From Bacillota bacterium (lineage in GTDB: Bacteria > Bacillota > Bacilli > Alicyclobacillales > SLC66): a DNA stretch of 39,822 nt. Numbering within the stretch: position 1 is the first letter of the stretch; each line of letters opens with the position of its first letter. The position numbers and the translations under genes are program-made. Location of the stretch: contig JAJZCB010000026.1 in NCBI GenBank assembly GCA_021846285.1, positions 1 through 39,822 on the forward strand, given 5' to 3'. The notes under the pieces were generated by a model that was not told the origin of the DNA, made no database searches, and was given only the letters and a program-made list of their open reading frames with translations. This document shows, one piece after another, positions 30,946-39,822 of this stretch.

Positions 30946-30996
30946 TGGAAGTGGGGGATGCTGTGTACAAATCTACGAAAAAAACGAGTAATGGTG

Positions 30997-31024
30997 TTGA
31001 TTTAATAACGATATATGTTATTAT
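30997..31024 (+). promoter_or_regulatory. Promoter of the CUT2 sugar operon
   Basis: TTGATT (30997-31002), 16 bp, TATTAT (31019-31024). The untranslated leader to the GTG at 31259 would be about 230 nt. Confidence 0.6.
31004..31022. promoter_or_regulatory. Candidate operator of the CUT2 sugar operon
   Basis: AATAAC and GTTATT form 6-bp arms around 7 bp, inside the promoter spacer and overlapping the -10. The DeoR-type protein encoded at 35279 is a candidate ligand. Confidence 0.45.
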
Positions 31025-31084
31025 GATGATGGGATTGAACAGTAGGCTTCTAGTAGATTTAGACCAGCCAACTCTTGTTCCGTA

Positions 31085-31105
31085 CGCAGGAAAGCGCTTC
31101 CTGCG
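31085..31105 (+). other. Leader hairpin before the CUT2 operon
   Basis: CGCAGGAA-agcgc-TTCCTGCG: an 8-bp perfect stem in the long untranslated leader, followed by a direct repeat of TGTTTGATT. No T-tract follows, so it is not a terminator. The rest of 30946-31258 holds nothing I can recognise. Confidence 0.45.
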
Positions 31106-31258
31106 CGGGGTGGTCGCCTCTGTTTGATTGTGTTTGATTGATCAGATGTAATGGTGTGTGCCAGTGTTGTGTTTGTTCTCACCATGGCGTCAGGGTGTCT
31201 TGATAAGTCGGGGTGTCGTAAACGCGTGCTTCACAGGAGCGCGGAAAGGAGCGGTTTC

Positions 31259-32041
31259 GTGGAACCGGTTTTGCAGGCCAAGGGAATTCAGAAATACTAC
31301 GGCAGCGTCTGCGCCATTGAACATATCGACTTCGAAATCTATCCTGGTGAAGTTGTGGCGTTGCTCGGGGACAATGGCGCTGGGAAATCGACGTTCATCA
31401 AGATTCTGTCGGGTGTTGTGAAACAGAATCACGGACAGATCCTGATTGACGGAAAACCGGTGCAGTTTGCGAGTCCCATGGAAGCGCGCCGATTTGGCGT
31501 GGAGACAGTCTATCAAGACCTGGCTCTTGCGCCTGATCTTGATGTAACCGCTAACATCTTTCTTGGTCGCGAGATACTGCGCGGCGGATTGCTCGGCCGT
31601 CTGGGCTTTCTCGATAAACGGGAGATGCGGGGTCAGGTTGCCGGTCGGTTGGATCAACTCAAGGTGAGTATCAAGTCGGTCGCTCAAATTGTGAGCGAAT
31701 TGTCGGGTGGACAACGCCAGGCCGTATCCATTGTGCGTGCGGCGTCCTGGGGTCGCAAGCTGGTGATCATGGACGAACCGACGGCTGCGCTGGGTGTGGA
31801 AGAAAGCGCGAAGGTGCTTGATCTCATCAAGCAGGTGAAGGCGCGCGGGATTCCGGTGCTTCTTGTCACGCACACGCTTCCGTACGCATTTGACGTAGCC
31901 GACCGCATTGTGGTGCTCCGTCTCGGACGATCCGTGGCAGATCTGAGGGCGGATGCAACGGATACCAACGAGGTGGTGCAGTGGATCACTGGTTCGAAAA
32001 CGGTTGACCGCATTGCCGAACTTCAGGGGCATCGCGGATAA
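31259..32041 (+). CDS. CUT2 sugar ABC transporter ATPase, single-domain (FrcA-like)
   Basis: A 260-aa ATP-binding protein with Walker A Gly-Asp-Asn-Gly-Ala-Gly-Lys-Ser-Thr, signature Leu-Ser-Gly-Gly-Gln-Arg-Gln-Ala and Walker B Val-Ile-Met-Asp-Glu-Pro-Thr-Ala-Ala-Leu-Gly-Val. These are typical of carbohydrate uptake family 2. Most CUT2 ATPases (RbsA) have two fused domains of about 500 aa; this one has a single domain, as in the fructose importer FrcA. I start at the GTG at 31259, seven bases after AAAGGAG; a frame from 31151 would add 36 residues with no ribosome site. Permease and binding-protein genes follow. Confidence 0.9.
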   Translation: MEPVLQAKGIQKYYGSVCAIEHIDFEIYPGEVVALLGDNGAGKSTFIKILSGVVKQNHGQILIDGKPVQFASPMEARRFGVETVYQDLALAPDLDVTANIFLGREILRGGLLGRLGFLDKREMRGQVAGRLDQLKVSIKSVAQIVSELSGGQRQAVSIVRAASWGRKLVIMDEPTAALGVEESAKVLDLIKQVKARGIPVLLVTHTLPYAFDVADRIVVLRLGRSVADLRADATDTNEVVQWITGSKTVDRIAELQGHRG

Positions 32042-32059
32042 GGATGAGGAGGACATCCA

Positions 32060-33085
32060 ATGGATAATATCGACGGGCGCGTGCAGACGGAGGATTCACA
32101 GAATGTGCCCGCCGCCCCGCGCGCCAAGTCTCGAGCGTGGCTGAAGAGACTCGGAGATTTCTGGACGCTCGGCATTCTCGTGATCATTCTGGCGGTATTT
32201 GGCATTTTGCAGCCGAGTTTTCTCTCGGTGTCCAACTGGTTCAATACGACGACGTACATGACGGAAACCCTGTTGTTGGCCATCGGTGAGACGTACGTCA
32301 TCATTACAGCGGGCATTGACCTTTCGGTCGGGGCCGTGGAGGGGCTCGCGGGCATAGTGGCCGCGCTCGTCATGGTGGCTCTCGAGCCGCATGGCGCCAC
32401 GTTCGCCATGATCGCGGGCACTTTGGCGGGTATGCTGACGGGCGTGCTGTTTGGTCTGCTGAACGGCTTGGTCATCACCGCCATGAAAGTCACGCCATTT
32501 ATCGTCACGCTCGGAACGATGGGGATTGCCACTGGGCTGACGTTCATCCTGTCTGGCGGTACGGATGTGGTGAATCTGCCCAATCAGCTCTCCAATATCG
32601 GGAACGCCACTGTGTTGGGAGTTTTCTCCTTTCCCACCTTCGTGACAGTGCTTTGCCTGATTGCGGCGGGGATCATCCTTTACCAGACCCGTTTTGGCCG
32701 CTATGTGTACGCGATCGGCAGCAATGCCGAGGCGGCGCGGCGCGCGGGCATCCCGGTCAACCGCAATCTCATCAAGGTATACACCCTGTCGGGCGCCATA
32801 GCGGCGTTATCCGGAATCCTTCTGTTGACACGCTTTGCCACAGGGTCGCCCCTGACCGGCACCAATGACGAACTAAACGCGATTGCGGCTGTCGTGATCG
32901 GCGGAACCAGCCTTTTCGGCGGCCGCGGCACGATCGTCGGAACACTTATAGGAGCCGCCATCATCTCGGTTCTCATCACCGGGCTTGTGATTCTGAGCGT
33001 TCAGCCGTATTGGCAAACCGTTGCGATCGGCGTAATTATCATTCTCGCTGTGTGGATCGACCAGTTTCGCCATCGCATGGCGTAA
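32060..33085 (+). CDS. CUT2 sugar ABC transporter permease (RbsC/FrcC-like)
   Basis: A 341-aa permease with about ten hydrophobic segments. Family marks include Ala-Gly-Ile-Asp-Leu-Ser-Val-Gly near residue 86, the Val-Thr-Pro-Phe-Ile-Val-Thr-Leu-Gly-Thr-Met block, and the conserved Ala-Ile-Gly-Ser-Asn-Ala-Glu-Ala-Ala-Arg-Arg-Ala-Gly-Ile coupling loop. A hydrophilic N-terminal stretch of about 35 residues precedes the first helix. GGATGAGGAGG precedes the ATG. It should form a homodimer with the single-domain ATPase. Confidence 0.93.
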   Translation: MDNIDGRVQTEDSQNVPAAPRAKSRAWLKRLGDFWTLGILVIILAVFGILQPSFLSVSNWFNTTTYMTETLLLAIGETYVIITAGIDLSVGAVEGLAGIVAALVMVALEPHGATFAMIAGTLAGMLTGVLFGLLNGLVITAMKVTPFIVTLGTMGIATGLTFILSGGTDVVNLPNQLSNIGNATVLGVFSFPTFVTVLCLIAAGIILYQTRFGRYVYAIGSNAEAARRAGIPVNRNLIKVYTLSGAIAALSGILLLTRFATGSPLTGTNDELNAIAAVVIGGTSLFGGRGTIVGTLIGAAIISVLITGLVILSVQPYWQTVAIGVIIILAVWIDQFRHRMA

Positions 33086-33167
33086 TCTTTTTCTTCGGGT
33101 TCGAGCCCGGTCCATAAGGGTCGGATGAGCCAATCGCTAGACATAATCTTAAGGGGAGGCCAATAAT

Positions 33168-34169
33168 TTGAGCACACTTCGCAGGAAATGGTCAGCAGCA
33201 CTGGCCACCGTGGCGTTGGCTGCGGGCATGTTTTCCGCAGTCGCGTCGCCGAACGTTTTTGCCGCAGCAGCACACCGCGCGCCAGCGCACAAGAAATGGA
33301 CCATCGGGTTTGTGCCCGGAATCACGACGGACGCGTTTTACATCAGCATGCTGCAAGGGGCCCGCGCAGAAGCGGCCAAACTGGGCGTTAACCTGGATGT
33401 GCAGGGCGCCGCGCAGTGGAACTACGTGATGCAGGCGCAAATTGTCAACGATCTGGTGACCAAAAAGGTCAATCTGCTGGTCATTGCGCCCAATGACGCG
33501 AACGCCATGATTCCGCCGCTCAAGAGCGCTGTCAAGGCTGGCATACCGGTCATCACGGTCGACACGACCATCAATGATCCGGGCATTCTGGTCAGTCGCA
33601 TTACATCAAACAACGTGCAGGGCGGAGCCTTGGCGGCCCAGACATTGGCGAAGATGATCGGGTACAGCGGAGATGTCGCTCTTATGAATGTGACTCCCGG
33701 TATCTCGACCACCGATCAACGTCAGCAAGGCTTCCTCGCCGAGATCAAGAAATTCCCGAAGATTCACGTTGTGGCTATTGAATACACCAATGATCAGCAG
33801 AGTACGGCTTCTAACGACACGGAGAACATCTTGCTCGCGCATCCTCATCTCAAGGGAGTATTTGCGATGAATGACGTGAACTCGGGTGGTGTCGCTGAGG
33901 CGCTCAAGGCAAAAGGGAAGTCGAACCAGGTCAAGATTGTCGCTTACGATGCTGAGCCGATCGCTGTCAACTTCCTGATGAAAAACGAAGTTCAGGCGCT
34001 CATTGTGCAAAAGCCGTATATGGAAGGGCAGATGGCTGTTCTGTATGCATACGACTATCTCTCGGGCCATAGAAAGGCGATTGTGAAAAACGTCGTGCTC
34101 GCCAACGTGATGGCCGATCAGAGCAACAAGCATAATCCTGCTATCACAAAGTGGTACTACAAGAGCTAG
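33168..34169 (+). CDS. CUT2 sugar-binding protein (RbsB/FrcB-like)
   Basis: A 333-aa periplasmic-binding-type I protein. The start is TTG at 33168, with AAGGGGAGG eight bases upstream. A signal peptide with basic start, hydrophobic core and Val-Phe-Ala cleavage site at about residue 32 is clear, but no lipobox cysteine is present. The mature protein starts with Trp-Thr-Ile-Gly-Phe-Val-Pro-Gly and shows the Ala-Pro-Asn-Asp-Ala-Asn-Ala segment and Thr-Val-Asp-Thr-Thr hinge of ribose/allose/fructose-binding relatives. The sugar cannot be deduced. A hairpin follows its stop, in line with higher binding-protein expression. Confidence 0.9.
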   Translation: MSTLRRKWSAALATVALAAGMFSAVASPNVFAAAAHRAPAHKKWTIGFVPGITTDAFYISMLQGARAEAAKLGVNLDVQGAAQWNYVMQAQIVNDLVTKKVNLLVIAPNDANAMIPPLKSAVKAGIPVITVDTTINDPGILVSRITSNNVQGGALAAQTLAKMIGYSGDVALMNVTPGISTTDQRQQGFLAEIKKFPKIHVVAIEYTNDQQSTASNDTENILLAHPHLKGVFAMNDVNSGGVAEALKAKGKSNQVKIVAYDAEPIAVNFLMKNEVQALIVQKPYMEGQMAVLYAYDYLSGHRKAIVKNVVLANVMADQSNKHNPAITKWYYKS

Positions 34170-34179
34170 GGAAGAGTTG

Positions 34180-34216
34180 GTCAGGCGAGCGGGCAAAGGA
34201 CGTCCGCTCGCCTGAC
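34180..34216 (+). other. 13-bp perfect hairpin after the binding-protein gene
   Basis: Arms 34180-34192 and 34204-34216 pair exactly around an 11-nt loop, with no T-tract. It probably stabilises the upstream mRNA or partly terminates before dehydrogenase 2. Confidence 0.55.
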
Positions 34217-34242
34217 ACCCCTTCATGCAAGGAGGAGCCGCC

Positions 34243-35226
34243 ATGCAAGCACTGGTATTTTCTGGACTCGGCCACACCGCGGTACGCGATTGGCCAGAAC
34301 CGTGCGCGCAACAGGGTGAAGTGATTCTCCGAGTGTCAGCCGCGGGTCTTTGCGGAACGGATCGCCATATCGCTGATGGAACGTATGCGGCCCGATCTCC
34401 GGTCGTGTTGGGGCATGAAGTGGCTGGCGTAGTGATTGAGACTGGAGTCGGTGTCCAGTCGCTGCAGATTGGCGACCGGGTGAGCGTAGATCCGAACCTG
34501 TCGTGCGGCGCATGCGCATACTGTCACAGTGGTCGCCCGCATTTGTGCGAGCGACTGATTTCTTTTGGCGTGACGAGAAATGGCGGACTTGCACCCTTTA
34601 TGGGCGTTCCGGAGAGCCAATGCCACCGCATTCCCGACGGGTTGGACACGAAAGCGGCGATCCTTGCGGAACCTTTGTCATGCGTCGTTCACGCACTCGA
34701 TCGGGTGCACACGTGGTCTGGCATGACGGCGGCGGTGTGGGGATTGGGAACCGCCGGCATTATGATGATCCAGTGTCTTCGCGCGCTCGGCGCCACGTCG
34801 ATCACTGGCGTGAGTCATCACGCGGAGCATCGCGAGAAAGCTCTTCGCGCGGGCGCTACGACGGTCCTTGACAGAGACAGTGTTGAAGCGCTGTCTGTTG
34901 ATCTTGCCATTGAAGCGTCCGGCTCTGTCAGCGCATTCGAATCGGCCCTGCGATCGCTCCGAAAGGGCGGTGAACTGTTGGTGTACGGCGTGACTAACCC
35001 CGGGGATGCTGCGATGGTTCATCCTCAGCACCTGTTTCGCGATGAGATCAACATCGTCGGCAGTTTTGTCGGCCCACACACGATGGATCGGGCGTTACGC
35101 CTGCTTGCAGCGGGAACGGTGGATCCTTCTGCGATTCTCGGAGATGCAGTGACACTGCAAGAGGCGGCAGATTGGGTGTTAAAATCTGGACCCCCTCGAA
35201 ATGCGAAGGTGTATACGGTTTTCTGA
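34243..35226 (+). CDS. Zinc-dependent medium-chain dehydrogenase 2
   Basis: A 327-aa MDR-family dehydrogenase with catalytic-zinc residues Cys37, His58 and Glu59, structural zinc Cys88, Cys91, Cys94 and Cys102, and a nucleotide-binding Gly-Leu-Gly-Thr-Ala-Gly. The residue numbering matches dehydrogenase 1, but the sequences differ widely. The ATG at 34243 is seven bases after AGGAGG; the ATG at 34225 would place the ribosome site inside the gene. It belongs to the CUT2 operon and probably oxidises a sugar alcohol or sugar brought in by that importer, for example to a keto intermediate for the kinase or aldolase. Confidence 0.86.
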   Translation: MQALVFSGLGHTAVRDWPEPCAQQGEVILRVSAAGLCGTDRHIADGTYAARSPVVLGHEVAGVVIETGVGVQSLQIGDRVSVDPNLSCGACAYCHSGRPHLCERLISFGVTRNGGLAPFMGVPESQCHRIPDGLDTKAAILAEPLSCVVHALDRVHTWSGMTAAVWGLGTAGIMMIQCLRALGATSITGVSHHAEHREKALRAGATTVLDRDSVEALSVDLAIEASGSVSAFESALRSLRKGGELLVYGVTNPGDAAMVHPQHLFRDEINIVGSFVGPHTMDRALRLLAAGTVDPSAILGDAVTLQEAADWVLKSGPPRNAKVYTVF

Positions 35227-35278
35227 TAGATGACGTGGAAATAAGGGGTTTTGAGGGTGTCGCCAGAGGTGTTTCGAT

Positions 35279-36058
35279 GTGTTGAGCGTTGAGAGGCAAG
35301 CGATGATAGAGCAGATGGTCCGTCAGAATCAACTTGTGAAGGTCACGGAACTCATGCGGCAATTTGATGTATCGGACATGACCATCCGTCGGGATCTCAG
35401 CGTTCTCGAGAGACGCGGTCTGATCAGAAAGGTCTACGGCGGCGCCGTGCTGGCCTCGACCTCTACGACCGTGGATCAAGACGTCAACCTTGATGTCCGG
35501 GCGACTGCCTTCATTGAATGTAAACAGGCAATCGGCCGTCGGGCCGCAGGATTGATTGAGACAGGAGATGTCATCATCCTGGATGCGGGCTCGACGACCC
35601 TTCAGTTGGCCAAGGTCATGCCGCATCATCAGGACCTGGTTATCGTGACGAACTCTCTTTCCATCGCTTATGAATTGACGGAGCGATCGTCCTCTCTGTT
35701 GCTTACAGGCGGCATTGTGCGGGCCTCTACCTATTCGACGGTGGGGCCAAAGACGAAAGAGTTTCTCAGTGATCTGTGGGCCAGCAAGTTGTTCCTGGGG
35801 GCGACGTCCTTATCGTTGAGTCAGGGGCTGATGAACTCCAATCTGTATGAGTCGGAGATCAAGCGGGTCATGATGGCAGCGGCGGATCAGGTGATCGTCT
35901 TGGCCGATTCAAGCAAATTTGAGAGCAAATCGTACCATGTGTTCGCCCAGTGGTCTGAGGTCGACATGCTGATTACGGATCGTCGACTGCCCGAGGACAT
36001 CAGGCGTGGCCTGGAAGAGCAGGGAGTGGATGTCCAGGTTTGCGCCGAGTGTGGATAG
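35279..36058 (+). CDS. DeoR-family regulator 2
   Basis: A 259-aa DeoR-family regulator with winged helix (Val-Lys-Val-Thr-Glu-Leu-Met-Arg-Gln-Phe-Asp-Val-Ser-Asp-Met-Thr-Ile-Arg-Arg-Asp) at residues 20-39 and the DeoRC sensor domain with Asp-Ala-Gly-Ser-Thr-Thr and Val-Leu-Ala-Asp-Ser-Ser-Lys-Phe. The GTG start at 35279 is seven bases after AGAGGTG; a TTG follows directly and is possible. It lies in the middle of the sugar operon and probably controls it from the 31004-31022 dyad, responding to a phosphorylated sugar made by the operon's kinase. Confidence 0.88.
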   Translation: MLSVERQAMIEQMVRQNQLVKVTELMRQFDVSDMTIRRDLSVLERRGLIRKVYGGAVLASTSTTVDQDVNLDVRATAFIECKQAIGRRAAGLIETGDVIILDAGSTTLQLAKVMPHHQDLVIVTNSLSIAYELTERSSSLLLTGGIVRASTYSTVGPKTKEFLSDLWASKLFLGATSLSLSQGLMNSNLYESEIKRVMMAAADQVIVLADSSKFESKSYHVFAQWSEVDMLITDRRLPEDIRRGLEEQGVDVQVCAECG

Positions 36059-36091
36059 CATTGGTCAAAAATTACAGAGAATCGAGGTCGT

Positions 36092-36937
36092 GTGACACCA
36101 ATGACTGTATATGCTCGGATGAGTCGCCTGTTTGGGGCCGACGGAAAGTGTTTCGATGTGGCGATCGATCACGGGTTCTTTAATGAACGAAGCTTTCTCG
36201 CAGGGATTGAGAATATGGAACACGCCATATCCGTGATTGTGCGGGCCAACCCGGACGCCATTCAACTGTCGCCTGGTCAGGCGCCATTGCTGCAAAAGAT
36301 CCCTGGCAAAGACAAACCAGCGCTTGTACTGAGAACCGATATCGCCAATGTATACGGCAAAGATTTGCCACGCCATCTATTTAGTCAATTGATCGACGAT
36401 CCTGTGGAACAGGCGTTGCGGCTGGACGCCGCCTGCGTCGTTGTGAATCTCTTGCAGTTGCCCGACCAACCCGAACTGTACCACCAGTGCGTGACCAATG
36501 TCTGTAAGTTAAAAACCGCTTGCGAGAGATTCGGCGTGCCCTTGATGGTCGAGCCGCTCGTCATGCAGGCAAACAGCCTGAATGGCGGGTATATGGTGGA
36601 CGGGGACATCGCTAAGATTTTGCCTCTGGTGCGTCAGGCAGCCGAACTGGGAGCGGATATCATCAAGGCTGACCCGTGCGACAATGTGGAACAGTACCAT
36701 CTCGTGATCCAGGCTGCGGGTGGACGACCGGTTCTTCCGCGAGGCGGCGGCAAGGCATCGCAAGAGGATATCCTGTCGCGAACCCACGCGTTGATGCGGC
36801 AGGGCGCGTCAGGAATCGTATACGGTCGCAACGTGATACAGCACCCTAACCCAGAGCGGATGACGCGGGCGTTTATGGCGATCATCCACGATGGGGTGGA
36901 GGTTGCTGAGGCGATGTCCGTAGTAAATGGAGTGTGA
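36092..36937 (+). CDS. Class I aldolase of the DeoC/LacD/FbaB (LsrF-like) family
   Basis: A 281-aa TIM-barrel aldolase. Ala-Ile-Asp-His-Gly at 24-28 corresponds to the family's N-terminal motif. Lys192 in Asp-Ile-Ile-Lys aligns with the Schiff-base lysine, and the phosphate-binding ends are Arg-Gly-Gly-Gly (about 217-220) and Gly-Arg-Asn (about 235-237). A phosphorylated ketose, or a related carbon-chain substrate as in LsrF, is expected. The GTG at 36092 is close to GAGG; an ATG at 36101 is the alternative start. The stop overlaps the next start by four bases (GTGA). With the kinase and isomerase genes downstream, retro-aldol cleavage of a ketose phosphate is a likely role; the true substrate is not known. 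Confidence 0.82.
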   Translation: MTPMTVYARMSRLFGADGKCFDVAIDHGFFNERSFLAGIENMEHAISVIVRANPDAIQLSPGQAPLLQKIPGKDKPALVLRTDIANVYGKDLPRHLFSQLIDDPVEQALRLDAACVVVNLLQLPDQPELYHQCVTNVCKLKTACERFGVPLMVEPLVMQANSLNGGYMVDGDIAKILPLVRQAAELGADIIKADPCDNVEQYHLVIQAAGGRPVLPRGGGKASQEDILSRTHALMRQGASGIVYGRNVIQHPNPERMTRAFMAIIHDGVEVAEAMSVVNGV

Positions 36938-38091
36938 GCGATGTGACGACACGAGAAATTCGCTTTGGCGTCATTGGGTGCGGATTAATGGGACGGGAGT
37001 TCGCCAGCGCGGCTGCCCGCTGGTGTCACTTGAAGGAACTGGACGTTCAGCCTCGCATCGTAGCAGTATGTGACGCGAACCTGGAGGCGACAGAGTGGTT
37101 TGTCCGCCATGTACCCGGCGTGCGCCTGGTAAGTCAGGATTATCGGGAGTTGCTGGCGGATCCGGAGATCGACGCGATTTATTGCGCCGTTCCCCATCAT
37201 TTGCACGCCCAGTTATATGCGGATATCATCCGTGCAGGAAAACACTTGTTGGGTGAGAAGCCGTTTGGCATTGACGCGGACAGCAATCGCGAGATTCTTG
37301 CCGTCATGGAGCAAAATCCGGATGTGCTGGTTCGCTGCTCATCCGAATTCCCGTTTTTTCCCGGCGCCTATCGCATCCAGCAATGGATTCGGGAAGGGGC
37401 ATTCGGACAGATCATCGATGTGGAGGTTGGGTTTTGGCATAGCAGCGACCTCGATCCACACAAGCCGATCAATTGGAAACGGCGGATTGCCACAAATGGC
37501 GAGTATGGTTGCATGGGAGATCTCGGACTCCATGTCGTGCACATACCACTGCGTTTTGGATGGATGCCTGCATCCGTCCGCGCCTTGTTGAAGAAGGTCG
37601 TCCACGAGCGGCCCGATCGCGATGGCCATATGGTTCCTTGTGAAACGTGGGACAATGCGATTCTGGCCTGTGATGTGCGGACAGACGATCAGGACTTTCC
37701 GCTGCTGCTTTCCATGAAACGCGTCGCGCCCGGACATGCGAATACGTGGTTTATTCGCATTCGAGGAACTGAGCTGTCCGCAGAGTTCAGTACGAAGAAT
37801 CCGAAACAGCTGGCCTATTTGCCATATACATCTGGACAAGAGCAAGCGTGGCGCGTGATCGATGTTCCGTACGCATCAGCCTACCCAACCATCACGGGCG
37901 GTATCTTTGAGTTTGGGTTCTCTGACTCCGTTTTGCAGATGTGGGCGGCGTTTTGCGATGAGCTTGCGAACGGTTCATCCATGGCACAGCCTTTCTATTG
38001 CGCCACCCCGGCGGAGACTGCGGCCAGCCACACTATTTTCACCGCAGCACTTGAATCGCAGCGTACCGGTCAAACGGTGTTGCTCAGGTAG
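36934..38091 (+). CDS. Gfo/Idh/MocA-family oxidoreductase
   Basis: A 385-aa NAD(P)-dependent oxidoreductase. The N-terminal Rossmann motif (Gly-Val-Ile-Gly-Cys-Gly-Leu-Met-Gly) is at residues 9-17, the catalytic Glu-Lys-Pro is near 109, and a downstream Gly-Asp-Leu-Gly-Leu-His supplies the Asp/His pair. Family members oxidise sugars, inositols or sugar acids, often at a ring carbon. The GTG start overlaps the aldolase stop by four bases, so it is translationally coupled. Substrate is unknown; together with dehydrogenase 2 it could carry out an epimerisation or oxidation step before isomerisation. Confidence 0.9.
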   Translation: MSDVTTREIRFGVIGCGLMGREFASAAARWCHLKELDVQPRIVAVCDANLEATEWFVRHVPGVRLVSQDYRELLADPEIDAIYCAVPHHLHAQLYADIIRAGKHLLGEKPFGIDADSNREILAVMEQNPDVLVRCSSEFPFFPGAYRIQQWIREGAFGQIIDVEVGFWHSSDLDPHKPINWKRRIATNGEYGCMGDLGLHVVHIPLRFGWMPASVRALLKKVVHERPDRDGHMVPCETWDNAILACDVRTDDQDFPLLLSMKRVAPGHANTWFIRIRGTELSAEFSTKNPKQLAYLPYTSGQEQAWRVIDVPYASAYPTITGGIFEFGFSDSVLQMWAAFCDELANGSSMAQPFYCATPAETAASHTIFTAALESQRTGQTVLLR

Positions 38092-38102
38092 GGGGAACCG
38101 GC

Positions 38103-39822
<1,720 letters not shown>

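Noticed and set aside
31190-32056. A 288-codon open frame antisense to the CUT2 ATPase
   Set aside because: It is a shadow of a gene with complete Walker and signature motifs; the antisense protein has no domain-like pattern.

Overview
The window looks like a chromosomal segment of a Bacillota (Bacilli) bacterium of roughly mid-50s % GC. The signs are strong Shine-Dalgarno sequences, many GTG and TTG starts, sigma-A type promoters, a LmbE-type deacetylase of the kind that makes bacillithiol, a CstR-type persulfide sensor and CUT2/Dpp-type ABC importers. A relative of the Alicyclobacillaceae is plausible, but that is a guess. No rRNA, tRNA, CRISPR array or intact transposase was seen.

Layout. 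1-6990: a truncated SGNH hydrolase, acetyl-CoA synthetase (acsA) followed by an acetate-transporter-family gene, a YghZ-like aldo-keto reductase, a GCAG-type microsatellite, a MazG-like pyrophosphohydrolase, and a UbiB/AarF kinase with a small gene upstream. 7020-16500: a LacI repressor, a GH35-like beta-galactosidase and a complete five-gene Dpp-type importer. Two matching operator sites (7231 and 10720) tie these into a probable beta-galactoside utilisation regulon. 16630-18573: a compact sulfur-stress module with two single-domain rhodaneses and a CstR-like sensor; two ATATACC...GGTATAT operators sit inside the two promoters. A BshB-like deacetylase is divergent from it. 18630-21156: a TetR-controlled ABC-2 efflux operon with a perfect palindromic operator. 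21220-21540: a cluster of hairpin elements downstream of uppP. 22587-25220: TetR, a split membrane-protein gene, a flavodoxin-fold oxidoreductase remnant cut by a group II intron remnant, and a saccharopine-dehydrogenase-like gene flanked by two near-identical intron tails. 25397-30945: DinB protein, then a pentitol-type cluster (xylulokinase divergent from DeoR, MFS transporter and polyol dehydrogenase) ending in a strong terminator. 30997-39822: a long co-directional sugar operon with a single-domain CUT2 importer, a second dehydrogenase, a second DeoR regulator, a class I LsrF/FbaB-like aldolase, a Gfo/Idh/MocA oxidoreductase, a PfkB kinase and a D-lyxose-isomerase-like cupin cut by the window edge.

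The most unusual feature is a family of structured repeats: two full copies in tandem at 21261-21535, one full copy at 27445-27571 and a reduced copy at 7020-7095. The full copies share an apical domain carried on a 19-23 bp stem whose sequence differs completely between copies while base pairing is kept. Short flanking hairpins with GNA triloops also vary in their stems but keep their pairing. The last operon encodes an isomerase, kinase, aldolase and three dehydrogenase/oxidoreductase-type enzymes whose combination does not match a pathway I can name.
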